Assembly (NCBI RefSeq): GCF_002836475.1
Contig: NZ_PJBJ01000022.1
Location: forward strand, 186,001 to 250,000
Source of the DNA: Flavobacterium sp. ALD4
GTDB lineage: Bacteria > Bacteroidota > Bacteroidia > Flavobacteriales > Flavobacteriaceae
DNA: 64,000 nt
Direction: 5' to 3'
Shown here piece by piece: positions 54,792-64,000 of this stretch (position 1 is its first letter; each line of letters starts with the position of its first letter). Position numbers and translations under genes: made by a program. Under the pieces are notes generated by a model, which worked only from the letters and a program-made list of their open reading frames with translations, was not told the origin of the DNA and did not search any database.

Positions 54792-55703
54792 ATGAAAAAT
54801 CTTCAAATTAAGTTCTCGATTCCTCTCCTTGTGTTTTCTTTTTTCCCCGTGAATGCTCAGGTTCAGGCCTTGTTTAATAGTAAAACGCAACTTCGGGATA
54901 TGACGGAAAGATGGGAGTTGGATACCACTTCTGTAAGAGGTACTTTTTTGGTCACTCCTTATAAACCTATGTACGTGTTGCCCGTACGATGGTCAAGCAA
55001 CCCTAATGAAAGGCCTAAATCAGGAAATTTAGATCCGGATTATATCGCTCCTGCAGGTGTTGATTACAACAATATTGAAGCTAAATTTCAATTGAGCTTT
55101 AAGACTAAAGTGTTGCAAAGTGTTTTTTGGGGGCATGGTGATTTATGGTTGGCCTATACTCAAAAGTCCCATTGGCAAATCTATAATAATAATCTTTCCC
55201 GCCCCTTTCGAGAAGTTAATTATGAACCTGAACTTATTTTGAATTTTCCGGTGAAGTTTAATCTCTTTGGTTTTAAGGCGAGAATGGTGGGAGTAGCTCT
55301 GAATCATGAATCGAATGGAAAAAGTGATCCTTTTTCCCTAAGTTGGAACAGAATTATTTTACATGCAGGATTTGAACGTAAAAATTGGACCGTATACTTG
55401 AGACCTTGGTTTCGTATGCCAGCGGCGATTGATGACAATCCAGATATTTCAGAATATATAGGAAGGGGAGACGTGAATATAATCTATGTTAAAAATGGTA
55501 ATATTCTATCTTTTATTGGTAGTCATAATTTAACTTTTAAATCAAACTCAAGGGGGAACGCCTCTTTCTCATGGTCGTATCCAGTTAGAAATAATTTAAA
55601 AGGGTATTTATTGATTTCTCACGGTTATGGTGAATCGTTGATTGATTATAATAATCTACAAACGACTATTGGAGTAGGTGTTTCTTTAATTGAATGGTTG
55701 TAA
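54792..55703 (+). CDS. pldA: Outer-membrane phospholipase A1
   Basis: 303 residues. Signal peptide (LLVFSFFPVNAQ). The OmpLA active-site signature is present as NHESNGKSDPFSLSWNR (His and Ser in H-x-S-N-G-x-S, and the S-x-S-W-N-R block). The barrel strands follow, ending YNNLQTTIGVGVSLIEWL. It hydrolyses phospholipids misplaced in the outer leaflet, with calcium-dependent dimerisation in known members. Confidence 0.88.
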   Translation: MKNLQIKFSIPLLVFSFFPVNAQVQALFNSKTQLRDMTERWELDTTSVRGTFLVTPYKPMYVLPVRWSSNPNERPKSGNLDPDYIAPAGVDYNNIEAKFQLSFKTKVLQSVFWGHGDLWLAYTQKSHWQIYNNNLSRPFREVNYEPELILNFPVKFNLFGFKARMVGVALNHESNGKSDPFSLSWNRIILHAGFERKNWTVYLRPWFRMPAAIDDNPDISEYIGRGDVNIIYVKNGNILSFIGSHNLTFKSNSRGNASFSWSYPVRNNLKGYLLISHGYGESLIDYNNLQTTIGVGVSLIEWL

Positions 55704-55771
55704 AATCAACGCCTTAAATTTTAGTGACTAATATCAAGTGAGTTAAATAGTGAAAACTAGTTATTTGAATT

Positions 55772-56469
55772 TTAATTAATAGTAAGTGGAATGCTAAATT
55801 CAACACGAGCATCTTTACCATCCACTTTTCCAGGGATCCATAAAGGACTATTAAATAACACTCTTAAGGCTTCAACATTCATGTCATAATTAAGTCCTTC
55901 AATTATTTTAAAATCTTTTAAAGTGCCATCTATTTCAACCACAAAATCAACTTTTATTCGTCCTTTAGCGCTATTAGGTGACTTAAAGTTTTCTCCAACA
56001 TATTTATAAAATTCTTTTATACTTCCTGGAAATTCAGGTTTTACATAATAGGGAAAGAAAGCAATTTCAGTTCCGTTTTCATCAAAACATTTTCCGTCAA
56101 TAAATTCATTATTTTCAAAGGTTTCACTTCGCTTTACTTGGCCATTTTCGTAAAACCCAGTCTGGATTCCTTCCAGTTTATCTTTGACGTAAAATGCCAC
56201 CGTTTTTTTACCGCCACTTTTATACCAGGTTTTGGCGTAACCGCCGCGTATTTTTCTTTTTAAATTTGAGAATTGATCACTGTTTTTAATTGAGCCATCA
56301 AGATAATAGGTTTTTCTATGGGTACCATTTTCACTCTCTTCATATGTGCTGTAATACGTTGCACCTTGAGGCGTGGGTAATTTTTTAAAGTCTTCAGTAT
56401 AATATATTTTTTTTGCGATTAAAAAGTAACTGAAATTAACAAAACAAAAAGGATTAGTAATTTTTTCAT
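55772..56469 (-). pseudogene. Secreted TonB-C-domain protein with a broken N-terminus
   Basis: The ATG at 56467-56469 opens a signal peptide (KKLLILFVLLISVTF) but runs into TAA. The remaining frame (IYYTEDFKKLPTPQGATYYSTYEESE...) begins one base out of phase after a run of eight A. After that, one uninterrupted frame holds MORN/YwqK-like repeats (TGFYENGQVKRSETFENNEF) and a TonB C-terminal domain (GRIKVDFVVEIDGTLKDFKI, PLWIPGKVDGKDARVEFSIPLTI). Either a recent pseudogene or a homopolymer sequencing error; the nearby in-frame stop favours a real lesion. Confidence 0.65.
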
Positions 56470-56507
56470 AAAAATGATATTAATTTATCGAATCAAAAAT
56501 AACAAAA

Positions 56508-56545
56508 AAATCCTACAGTATAGTATTGTACTTACTGTAGGATTT
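56508..56545 (-). terminator. prfB terminator
   Basis: AAATCCTACAGTA / TACTGTAGGATTT, 13-bp arms; on the minus strand it continues TTTTTTGTT. Confidence 0.88.
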
Positions 56546-56566
56546 AATTGTTTTATAAGGATATAT

Positions 56567-57671
56567 TTACTCTTCTTCTTGGTCTTTTTGTCCCATCATC
56601 ATTAGATAGGCTTTTAAGAACTCGTCGATTTCACCATTCATCACACCGTCGACGTTGCTGGTTTCATAACCGGTACGCACGTCTTTTACTAATTTATAGG
56701 GCTGCATCACATAATTGCGAATCTGGGAACCCCATTCAATTTTCATCTTCCCCGCTTCGATGTCAGCACGCTGCGCCTGTTTCTTTTTTAATTCAATTTC
56801 GTACAACTGAGAACGCAACATTTGCATAGCACGTTGTCTGTTATCCTGCTGCGAACGCGTTTCTGAACACTGAATTTGAATTCCTGTGGGTTTGTGAAAC
56901 AACTGTACTTTGGTTTCCACCTTATTCACATTTTGCCCACCGGCACCGCTGGATCGAGAGGTCGTGATTTCAATATCGGCAGGATTTATATCAATTTCGA
57001 TACTGTCATCCACTAATGGATACACATATACGGATGCAAAGGAAGTATGCCGTTTAGCATTACTATCAAACGGTGATATACGTACGAGTCGATGTACTCC
57101 ATTTTCTCCTTTTAGATATCCAAAAGAATAATCACCTTCAAATTCGAGGGTAACCGTTTTTATACCGGCTGCTTCTCCTTTTTGAAAATTCAGTTCTTTT
57201 ATTTTATACCCATATTTTTCACCCCACATCATGTACATGCGCATGAGCATTTCGGCCCAATCACAACTTTCAGTACCTCCAGCACCCGAAGTAATTTGTA
57301 CAACAGCGCTTAAAGAATCGCCTTCATCAGAAAGCATGTTCTTGAATTCAATCGCTTCAATATGATTTGCAATACCGAAATATTGTTCGTCTAATTCTTC
57401 GGCTGTGAACTCTCCTTCTTTAAAGAACTCGTAGGCTAATTGCAATTCGTCAGTCATTTCGACTGCTTTATCATAGTCTTCAATCCATTTTTTCTTATTT
57501 CGAAGATTTCTTACAATGAGTTCCGCTTCTTTTGCATTATTCCAAAAATCTGGAGCAAAAGTCTTCTCTTCTTCGTTAGAAATTTCGATTAGTTTGGCAT
57601 CAACGTCAAAGATACCTCCTCAACGCACCAAGGCGCTCTACAATACCTTTAATTTGTTCGGTAGTTGTCAT
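56567..57671 (-). CDS. prfB: Peptide chain release factor 2, with programmed +1 frameshift
   Basis: The zero frame starts at ATG 57671 and reads [21 protein letters not shown] then TGA (57606-57608). Shifting +1 at CTT-TGA-C continues [19 protein letters not shown]... to the stop at 56567, giving 367 residues, the normal RF2 length. An internal Shine-Dalgarno AGGAGG lies 3 bases before the slip codon (57615-57620), and the stop is TGA followed by C, exactly the known autoregulatory design: low RF2 favours the shift. SPF ([10 protein letters not shown]) and GGQ ([11 protein letters not shown]) motifs are present. It terminates at UGA/UAA. Confidence 0.95.
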
Positions 57672-57687
57672 AAATTATGTAATTTTG
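57654..57687 (+). promoter_or_regulatory. Promoter candidate for the threonine aldolase gene
   Basis: TTG (57654-57656), 23-bp gap, TAATTTTG (57680-57687), within the Bacteroidota -33/-7 spacing and overlapping the prfB start region. Confidence 0.4.
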
Positions 57688-57761
57688 TGGGACAAAAATA
57701 ACATTTTTTTTTAAGTAGTGACTACTAGAGCGTAATCTGTGTTAAAATAAAAAATAAATCA

Positions 57762-58787
57762 ATGGAAATAAATTTAATTAGCGATACGGTAACAAAGCCA
57801 ACACATGAAATGTTGCAGTATATGTTTAAGGCTGAGGTTGGAGATGACGTCTACAGACAAGATCCAACAGTGATAGCATTGGAAACAAAAACAGCCGCAC
57901 TATTCGGTATGGAAGCAGGTCTGTTTTTTCCGTCGGGAATAATGGCAAATCAAACAGCTATAAAAGTACATACGCAACCAGGCGAGCAATTAATCGCAGA
58001 TAAGTATGCACACATATACCATTACGAAGGTGGAGGAGTTTCTTTCAATAGTGGGGTTTCTTGTTGTTTACTGGATGGTAAACGTGGTATGATTAACGCT
58101 CAACAAGTGGCCGGTGCGATCAATGATCCTGAGTTTTACAACAGTCCGTTAACTAGTTTAGTATGTGTAGAAAACACTACGAATAAGGGAGGTGGTGCTT
58201 GTTACGAAATTGAAGATTTACAAAAGATAAAAGAAGTTTGCGTTGCCAATAACTTGAAGTTCCACATGGATGGTGCCCGAATCTGGAATGCCTTAGTAGC
58301 CAAAAAACAGGATCCAAAATTGTACGGGTCGTTATTTGACACTATTTCTGTATGTTTTTCTAAAGGGCTTGGAGCCCCAGTAGGATCTGTTTTACTAGCT
58401 GATAAAGCTACGATTGCTAGGGCTTTAAGAGTCCGTAAAATTCTAGGAGGAGGGATGAGACAGGTAGGTTACCTTGCTGCTGCTGGGATTTACGCTTTAG
58501 ATCACAATATTGAGCGTCTTGAAGAAGATCACCGAAGAGCAAAAGAGCTTGGAAGTGTTCTTAGTAAAGCAAGCTGGGTTGCCTCAGTTGAACCTGTAGA
58601 AACTAATATCTTAATTTTTTCTTTGGCTCCACATTGCAATGATCAGGCATTAATAGAGAAATTAAAGCAAAAAAATATTTCCATCAGTTCTTTGGGACCT
58701 GGGAAACTTAGAATAGTGACCCACCTTGATTACAGAGAAGTGATGCATACTTATGTTTTAGAGACTTTAAGTAAGCTAGAAATGTAG
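57762..58787 (+). CDS. ltaE: Low-specificity L-threonine aldolase
   Basis: 341 residues. Fold-type I PLP enzyme: starts INLISDTVTKPTHEMLQYM, Schiff-base Lys in ISVCFSKGLGAPVGS, substrate loop HMDGARIWNAL. These are signatures of the GLY1/LtaE family, which cleaves threonine to glycine and acetaldehyde. Full length. Ends at a terminator. Confidence 0.92.
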   Translation: MEINLISDTVTKPTHEMLQYMFKAEVGDDVYRQDPTVIALETKTAALFGMEAGLFFPSGIMANQTAIKVHTQPGEQLIADKYAHIYHYEGGGVSFNSGVSCCLLDGKRGMINAQQVAGAINDPEFYNSPLTSLVCVENTTNKGGGACYEIEDLQKIKEVCVANNLKFHMDGARIWNALVAKKQDPKLYGSLFDTISVCFSKGLGAPVGSVLLADKATIARALRVRKILGGGMRQVGYLAAAGIYALDHNIERLEEDHRRAKELGSVLSKASWVASVEPVETNILIFSLAPHCNDQALIEKLKQKNISISSLGPGKLRIVTHLDYREVMHTYVLETLSKLEM

Positions 58788-58802
58788 TGTTTTATTAAAC
58801 TT

Positions 58803-58845
58803 AAAAAAGGTTTAGCACATTGATAATGCTAAACCTTTTCTTTTT
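58803..58845 (+). terminator. Threonine aldolase terminator
   Basis: AAAAGGTTTAGCA / TGCTAAACCTTTT with a 9-nt loop. Confidence 0.88.
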
Positions 58846-58952
58846 CTATTCGAACAAATTGTGCGTCTCTAAAATGATTGATTTACTGAAAGTAAAGATT
58901 TATTAATGAGGTGCCTTTTATACAGTAACCACAGTTGGTCCTCCGGTAATAC

Positions 58953-59847
58953 TTATGAATTTGATAAAATATTATATTTCAAAATTTCTGATTTATTATT
59001 CAAATTCGCAATATTCAGATATTGATTATTTGATGAATCAATAAAACCTTTACCAGAAACATTATCTAAACCGTAAACTTCGCCTGGTAGTTGGTCAGTA
59101 TACGTATTGTTTGATAAGTCAATTTTAATGAGGGTAACTCGACTTATAACTCTTTTTAAACTTTTCATACCATACAAAACAGTATTATTAGTTATTGATG
59201 ATCTTGTGAAAGATAGAGGTGTGTTAGTGGTGTTGAAAATGTAGTTTTCGCAATTTGGCCATCTAAGTTTATTTCTATTGTAGTGTCGTTAGAACAACAG
59301 CTATAGAATTTTGCCTCATTTGTGGATGTTTAATGAGAGCTTATTTAGTTGAACGAAATTTCGGTAGACATAAAGTTGAAAGTAACTGGATTGATGCTGA
59401 TAAGATATTGATTTAGAATCACCCTTATTCGATTTCAATATTCCGTATAATAAATTTTAGATTGATTCCATTCTCATGATAATAATGTGGGATCTGATAC
59501 CTTCAATTCGCTCGGATAAACTATAGATTTTGTACAGCTTGATTTTTTTTATCTAAAATGAATAGTTTTTCTTAAGACAAACGCTCTATCAAAAACAAAT
59601 TGTCTGAGTTTGAAGTAACGGTGTTTAAATTTAAGAAAGCGGAAATAGTAAAGCCATTAAATTTCGAATAAGAAGTACTAATGCCAGAGTTATTTCCAAT
59701 TTTATTAACTTCACCTACTGATTTGATTGTTAAATAGCTACAATCATCAACAATAGTAATAGGCTCCACAGTTGATTCTGACTCACTGCAGCAGGAAACA
59801 AAAAAAATGGCGCAACTAAGCGCCATTAATTTTATTTTTGATTTCAT
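58953..59847 (-). pseudogene. Decayed lipoprotein gene
   Basis: The 5' part (59572-59847) encodes a lipoprotein signal ending FFVSCCSES and a short beta-rich region (YLTIKSVGEVNKIGNNSGI...) before a stop. The 3' part (58953 to about 59260), in another frame, encodes NYIFNTTNTPLSFTRSS..., VTLIKIDLSNNTYTDQLPGE and VYGLDNVSGKGFIDSSNNQY to a stop. Between them several frames each carry stops. This looks like one exported protein broken by indels and stops. Family not recognised. Confidence 0.55.
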
Positions 59848-59849
59848 TT

Positions 59850-60170
59850 TTATTTGAATAATTCGTCCATTCCTGGCATCATCGGCATATCCATTTTTGC
59901 AACAGCATCAAGCTCCGCTGTATTTACTTTACTCGCTTTTTCGATTGCTTTGTTCATCACTAAAATCATATAATCTTCTAATTGCTCTTTGTCTTGCAGT
60001 AATTCATCGGCAATAGTGATTGATGTTATTTTTCTGTTGGCAGTTATCGTAACTTTTAGTAAACCGTCTGTACTTTGTTCATCAACTAAAACAGTATCTA
60101 GGCGTTTTTTTGTTTCTTCCATTTTTTGTTGGGTTTCCTTAAGTTTACCCATCATTCCCATTAAATCCAT
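59850..60170 (-). CDS. YbaB/EbfC-family nucleoid-associated protein
   Basis: 106 residues: [27 protein letters not shown] helix, a beta sheet region ([19 protein letters not shown]) and a helix with Met-rich end [12 protein letters not shown]. Typical YbaB/EbfC length and pattern; a DNA-binding dimer of unknown specific role. It follows the decayed lipoprotein gene, separated by 2 bp. Confidence 0.88.
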   Translation of the reverse strand: MDLMGMMGKLKETQQKMEETKKRLDTVLVDEQSTDGLLKVTITANRKITSITIADELLQDKEQLEDYMILVMNKAIEKASKVNTAELDAVAKMDMPMMPGMDELFK

Positions 60171-60273
60171 TTTTGATAATTTAAAAATTATTGAACAACG
60201 AAATTACGAATTTAGAAGGAATAAGCAATGTTAAATAAGATGAAAAACGAACGAGTTATAGAATGGCTTTGTT

Positions 60274-60281
60274 TATTTTTG
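60274..60281 (+). promoter_or_regulatory. -7 promoter element
   Basis: TATTTTTG (TAnnTTTG), 15 bp before the ATG at 60297; supports that start. Confidence 0.45.
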
Positions 60282-60296
60282 TACCTTCTTAAAAAT

Positions 60297-62372
60297 ATGA
60301 AAACTCAAAAAATGATAGAAAACATACAACCACCAGTTGCTAAGATTATACCAAAAGTATTAGAAAAATTCGGGGACGTCAGGGTTGATAATTATTTTTG
60401 GTTAAAGGATCGAGAAAATCCTGAAGTCATTGAATATCTGAATAAGGAAAACGAATATTATCAAAAGATGACTGCTCATACGCAGGAATTCCAAAAAGAA
60501 TTGTTTGAGGAAATGAAAGCCAGAATCAAGGAAGACGATGAGTCAGTTCCCTATTTATACAATGGCTATTATTATATCACCCGTTTTGAAACGGGAAAAG
60601 ATTATCCCATTTATTCCCGAAAAAGGGAAAGCCTTTCAGCAAAAGAAGAGATCATGCTCGACTGCAACGAATTGGCAAAGGGGAAAAAATATTTCAAACT
60701 GAGCGGATTGAGTATAAGTAATGACAATAAACTTGCCACATATGCGGTAGATTTAGTTGGAAGAAGAATTTATACTTTGGAAGTAAAAAATCTGATAACA
60801 GGTGAAATCTTAAGCGATAAAATTGAAAATACAACCGGAAACTCTACTTGGGCAAATGACAATCAAACGATTTTCTATACCACTCAAGATGCGAATACTT
60901 TACGTTCCGATACCGTTTTAAAACACAAGATAGGAACCGATAAATCAAAAGATGAAGTGGTTTATTTTGAAAAAGACGATACTTTCGATGTTGCCGTGGG
61001 CAAAGAAAAATCAAAAAAATATATTTTGATATGCTCGTCAAGCACGCTGACTACAGAGTTCAGAACTTTATTAGCAGACACTCCAAATGGGAGGTTTAAA
61101 GTTTTTCAGAAAAGAAAAAGAGGTTTAGAATATAGTATCTCTCATTTTGAAGACCATTTTTATATCGTTACCAATAAGGATAAGGCAACTAATTTCAAAT
61201 TGATGAAAACGCCTGAATCCAAGACTTCAATGGATAATTGGGAAGATGCTCTTGCTCATCGGGAAGATGTTTTGCTAGAGGATATTGATATTTTCAGGAA
61301 TTTCTTGGTAGTATCAGAGCGTAGCAATGGTTTGAGTAGAATTCGAATCATGCCTTGGAATGGAAATTCAGAGTATTATTTGCCTTTTGAGAGCGAGACT
61401 TATACTGCACATGCGACTTCAAACGTTGACTTCGATACAGATATCTTACGATACGCATATCAATCAATGGCCACACCTGCGTCGATTATTGATTTCAATA
61501 TGAAAACCAAAGAAAAGGAAGTCAAGAAAGAGCAAGAAGTGCTTGGCGGCACCTTTGATAAGGATAATTATGTGGAAGAACGTGTTTGGGCTACTGCAAA
61601 AGATGGAACCCAGGTACCGATTTCTATGGTATATAAGAAAGGTCTGAAAAAGGATGGGAAAAATCCATTGTTACTTTATGCCTATGGTTCATATGGCCAT
61701 TCCATGGATGCCTATTTTTCATCAACAAGACTATCCTTATTAGATAGAGGTTTTGTTTATGCCATCGCACACATTCGTGGTGGTGAAGACTTAGGAAGAC
61801 AATGGTACGAAGGGGGGAAATTATTAAAGAAGAAAAATACTTTTAAGGACTTTATAGATTGTTCTAAATATGTTATTGATCAAAAATATACTTCTCCAAA
61901 ACATTTATATGCTGAAGGTGGTTCTGCCGGTGGATTATTGATGGGAGTTATCTTAAACATGGCGCCAAAATTATACCATGGTGTAATAGCACAAGTTCCT
62001 TTTGTGGATGTTGCCACCACGATGTTGGACGAAACGATCCCGCTAACAACCGGGGAGTATGACGAATGGGGAAATCCAAACGTTAAAAGATATTACAATT
62101 ACATGAAGTCTTATTCCCCTTATGATAATGTAAAGTCCCAAGCCTATCCAAATATGTATATATCAACGGGATTGCATGATTCACAGGTACAGTATTGGGA
62201 GCCCGCTAAATGGGTTGCCAAGTTGCGAACTTTGAAAACAAATAATACGTTACTGTTTCTAGATACCAATATGGATGCAGGACATGGAGGCGCATCTGGA
62301 AGGTTTGAAGCCATTAAGGAATTAGCAAAGGAATTTAGTTTTTTATTAGATTTAGAGGAAATTAAAAAGTAA
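60297..62372 (+). CDS. ptrB: Oligopeptidase B (S9A prolyl-oligopeptidase family)
   Basis: 691 residues. N-terminal beta-propeller (YFWLKDRENPEVIEYLNKEN start block, IYSRKRES). Catalytic domain with Ser in YAEGGSAGGLLMG, Asp in STGLHDSQVQYWEP and His in DAGHGGASGRFE. Oligopeptidase B cleaves short peptides after basic residues and lacks a signal peptide here. Start at 60297 chosen over an upstream ATG at 60228 because of the -7 box between them and the family-like start MKTQKMIENIQPP. Ends LEEIKK. Confidence 0.9.
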   Translation: MKTQKMIENIQPPVAKIIPKVLEKFGDVRVDNYFWLKDRENPEVIEYLNKENEYYQKMTAHTQEFQKELFEEMKARIKEDDESVPYLYNGYYYITRFETGKDYPIYSRKRESLSAKEEIMLDCNELAKGKKYFKLSGLSISNDNKLATYAVDLVGRRIYTLEVKNLITGEILSDKIENTTGNSTWANDNQTIFYTTQDANTLRSDTVLKHKIGTDKSKDEVVYFEKDDTFDVAVGKEKSKKYILICSSSTLTTEFRTLLADTPNGRFKVFQKRKRGLEYSISHFEDHFYIVTNKDKATNFKLMKTPESKTSMDNWEDALAHREDVLLEDIDIFRNFLVVSERSNGLSRIRIMPWNGNSEYYLPFESETYTAHATSNVDFDTDILRYAYQSMATPASIIDFNMKTKEKEVKKEQEVLGGTFDKDNYVEERVWATAKDGTQVPISMVYKKGLKKDGKNPLLLYAYGSYGHSMDAYFSSTRLSLLDRGFVYAIAHIRGGEDLGRQWYEGGKLLKKKNTFKDFIDCSKYVIDQKYTSPKHLYAEGGSAGGLLMGVILNMAPKLYHGVIAQVPFVDVATTMLDETIPLTTGEYDEWGNPNVKRYYNYMKSYSPYDNVKSQAYPNMYISTGLHDSQVQYWEPAKWVAKLRTLKTNNTLLFLDTNMDAGHGGASGRFEAIKELAKEFSFLLDLEEIKK

Positions 62373-62862
62373 TTCTAAAAATCATTTTCAATTTGGTAGC
62401 GACTATAGTCTGATAAACTTCTTCTAGATTGGCTGTTTTTCCATGAAAAAAGAAATAGAAGCAGGTAGCATTTTGTAGCATTGATTGACAATGTACTTCC
62501 AATGAAGCTAAATAAAGCTGGAAAAGGAAGAAGGTAATCTTATCTGCTGAGTATTTTGATAGTATCAATAAGTATATCAAAGGTAGCGATGAATAAAGTG
62601 GACCTGGTGCGAGAGCAATAGTTATGAAATGAGGCTTGGCTGTCGACTATGTTTCTACATCTGTTTTTACAGTTGATATGTCAATAGGTAGATCTAGATG
62701 AGTTTGATGAAAACGGTAATGGCATTGATACGTTTTATTAGTGTGGGTTTCATTTTAGGAGTAAAGTATACTCTAATAAGTGGATGTACAGGAAGAGATA
62801 TTTTGATAGCGTACGTCAAAAAAAAGTGATAAGATAGCGTATCACAATTGTTGTAGACAAAA
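62373..62862. other. Intergenic region, possibly decayed DNA
   Basis: No supported gene. A 43-codon frame from ATG 62698 (MSLMKTVMALIRFISVGFIL then a basic tail) and an opposite frame exist, but neither shows a domain. A pseudo-palindrome GTGATAAGATAGCGTATCAC lies near 62826. Confidence 0.4.
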
Positions 62863-62888
62863 AACTCCAGAGAAATCTGGATTTTTTT
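62863..62888 (+). terminator. Terminator-like hairpin
   Basis: TCCAGA-GAAA-TCTGGA followed by T7. No gene is recognised directly upstream, so it may mark a lost transcript end. Confidence 0.7.
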
Positions 62889-63070
62889 GTTTGCCATTAA
62901 TTTTTTTTGCAGTTAACATTAGGGAGCTCGGATTTCTTTAGCTGAAGATACGGATGTTCGTATTGCTTTGATGTAAAAGCATATTTGTCGCTAAATTTCT
63001 AAAAGAAAACAGTATAGCTATGGAAAGCCGATAGAAGTTTACAAAGACTGTTGTGTTTTATCAAATAAAT

Positions 63071-63104
63071 AAAACCCGCTAAAAATGGCTTCGAAGCGGG
63101 TTTT
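63071..63104 (-). terminator. Terminator of the trans-sulfuration gene
   Basis: AAAACCCGCT / AGCGGGTTTT around a 14-nt loop, 40 bp after the stop on the minus strand. Confidence 0.8.
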
Positions 63105-63144
63105 GGAAAAAAAACTAAAAAAATTACTTTATCATAAGATTGGA

Positions 63145-64000
63145 TTATAGGATATCCAATTCTTTCATACAGGCTTTCATCATTTCGTATGTCCTTTTAA
63201 TATCATTGTCTAAACCAATTGAAAAACGAATTAATCCATCAGTCAATCCCATTTCAGTTTGTTCGTCTAGAGGAATTTCACTAGAAGTGGAGGTTCCTGG
63301 AGCGCTGAACAATGTTTTGTAGAAGCCTAAACTCACGGCTAAATACCCTAAGTTGCGTGATTGCATTAATTCCATTAAGGCATTAGCTTTAGCCAAAGAA
63401 CCAACGTCTAAAGTCATCATTCCACCAAAGCCATATTCAGAATTGATCATACTAGCAAATAAGTCGTGACTTGGATGGCTTTTTAAACCAGGGTAAACCG
63501 TTTTTATTCCGTCTTTTTCAAAATGTTCTGCAAGGTACAGCGCATTATGACTGTGCTGCTTAATTCTTAGATGAAGTGTACGCAGGTTTTTCATAACGCT
63601 AGCAGAGCGCAGGCTATCCATTGTGGGGCCGAGTAACATACTAGCACCACTGTTTACGTCCTTTAATTCATTGATGAAATCGTGAGATGCACAAGTTACG
63701 CCACCCACGGTATCACTACTTCCATTGATGTATTTGGTCAGACTATGAATTACAATATCCGCACCAAATTTAACTGGAGAAACAGATAAAGGGGAGAATG
63801 TGTTATCGACAACCAATTTCAAATTATGTTTCTTGGCAATTTTTGATAAACCCGCTATATCAGCAACTTCCAATAATGGATTACTTACGGTTTCACAATA
63901 CAACACTTTCGTGTCCGGAGTAATGGCAGCTTCAACTACATCTAGCTTCGTGATATCAACAAATGTTGTTTTGATATTAAATCTTGGCGTGAAGTTTTTT
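63145..64000 (-). CDS. Cys/Met-metabolism PLP enzyme (trans-sulfuration family), 5' end outside window
   Basis: About 285 residues are visible; the frame is open to the window end. PLP Lys in VIHSLTKYINGSSDTVGGVTCAS; cofactor-phosphate region CETVSNPLLEVADIAGLSKIA; LVVDNTFSPLSVSP; C-terminal APGTSTSSEIPLDEQTEMGL and GLIRFSIGLDND. This is the gamma-synthase/gamma-lyase/homoserine sulfhydrylase family. The branch (cystathionine gamma-synthase, methionine gamma-lyase or O-acyl-homoserine sulfhydrylase) cannot be fixed from this part. No start codon in the window. Confidence 0.85.
   Translation of the reverse strand, partial: KNFTPRFNIKTTFVDITKLDVVEAAITPDTKVLYCETVSNPLLEVADIAGLSKIAKKHNLKLVVDNTFSPLSVSPVKFGADIVIHSLTKYINGSSDTVGGVTCASHDFINELKDVNSGASMLLGPTMDSLRSASVMKNLRTLHLRIKQHSHNALYLAEHFEKDGIKTVYPGLKSHPSHDLFASMINSEYGFGGMMTLDVGSLAKANALMELMQSRNLGYLAVSLGFYKTLFSAPGTSTSSEIPLDEQTEMGLTDGLIRFSIGLDNDIKRTYEMMKACMKELDIL

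Noticed and set aside
62698..62829. 43-codon hydrophobic frame as a small membrane protein
   Set aside because: No start signals, no conservation clue, competing frame on the other strand.

Overview
The window looks like a chromosomal segment of a Flavobacterium-like member of the Bacteroidota. The DNA is AT-rich. Many genes encode proteins with SPII lipoprotein signals, there is a TonB-dependent receptor with a carboxypeptidase-regulatory-like N-terminus, and upstream regions often carry TAnnTTTG, the Bacteroidota -7 element. RF2 is encoded with a programmed frameshift and the tmRNA tag ends in YALAA. These are family-level and motif-level recognitions made by eye; no search was run.

Layout. 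1-4.2 kb: rhodanese end, GapN-type dehydrogenase, a broken M1-type peptidase, a two-domain lipoprotein. 4.2-8.8 kb: a membrane histidine kinase plus single-domain response regulator, followed by a degraded tandem copy in which only the regulator is intact. 9.5-14.7 kb: an inducible-mutagenesis cassette (DnaE-type polymerase, Y-family polymerase, divergent S24 self-cleaving repressor) with a palindromic operator candidate. 14.8-18.5 kb: RhtA-like exporter, a NylB-like hydrolase, an OsmC protein.

18.69-35.76 kb: a ~17-kb integrative element inserted in the 3' end of ssrA (tmRNA). It is bounded by 15-bp direct repeats, carries a tyrosine recombinase next to the distal repeat, and has a replication module (unknown 616-aa protein, helix-turn-helix protein, 131-aa protein ending in a clamp-binding-like motif, P4-type primase/helicase, zinc-ribbon/Toprim protein) whose last three genes are joined by stop-start contacts. 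No relaxase or virion gene was seen, so it resembles a P4-like satellite or an integrative replicon more than a conjugative element. Its cargo is a run of small exported lipoproteins and a nuclease group (EVE-like/HNH endonuclease overlapping a NUDIX hydrolase, plus a DUF559/Vsr-like nuclease). Five copies of a conserved box, four of them 49-55 bp upstream of an exported-protein start, suggest shared control of the lipoprotein genes. Insertion replaced the ssrA terminator; the old one is stranded 17 kb away.

35.7-64 kb: mostly ordinary chromosome: ssrA, a beta-lactamase-fold hydrolase, a lysine/alanine-dehydrogenase-like enzyme, fumC, a TonB receptor, arsC-like, a CPBP protease, menE, an S41 peptidase, a GNAT enzyme, acyl-CoA carboxylase beta, lpxD, pldA, prfB, threonine aldolase, ybaB, oligopeptidase B and a trans-sulfuration enzyme cut by the window end. 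Several decayed genes (erythromycin-esterase-like, TonB-C protein, a lipoprotein) lie between them.
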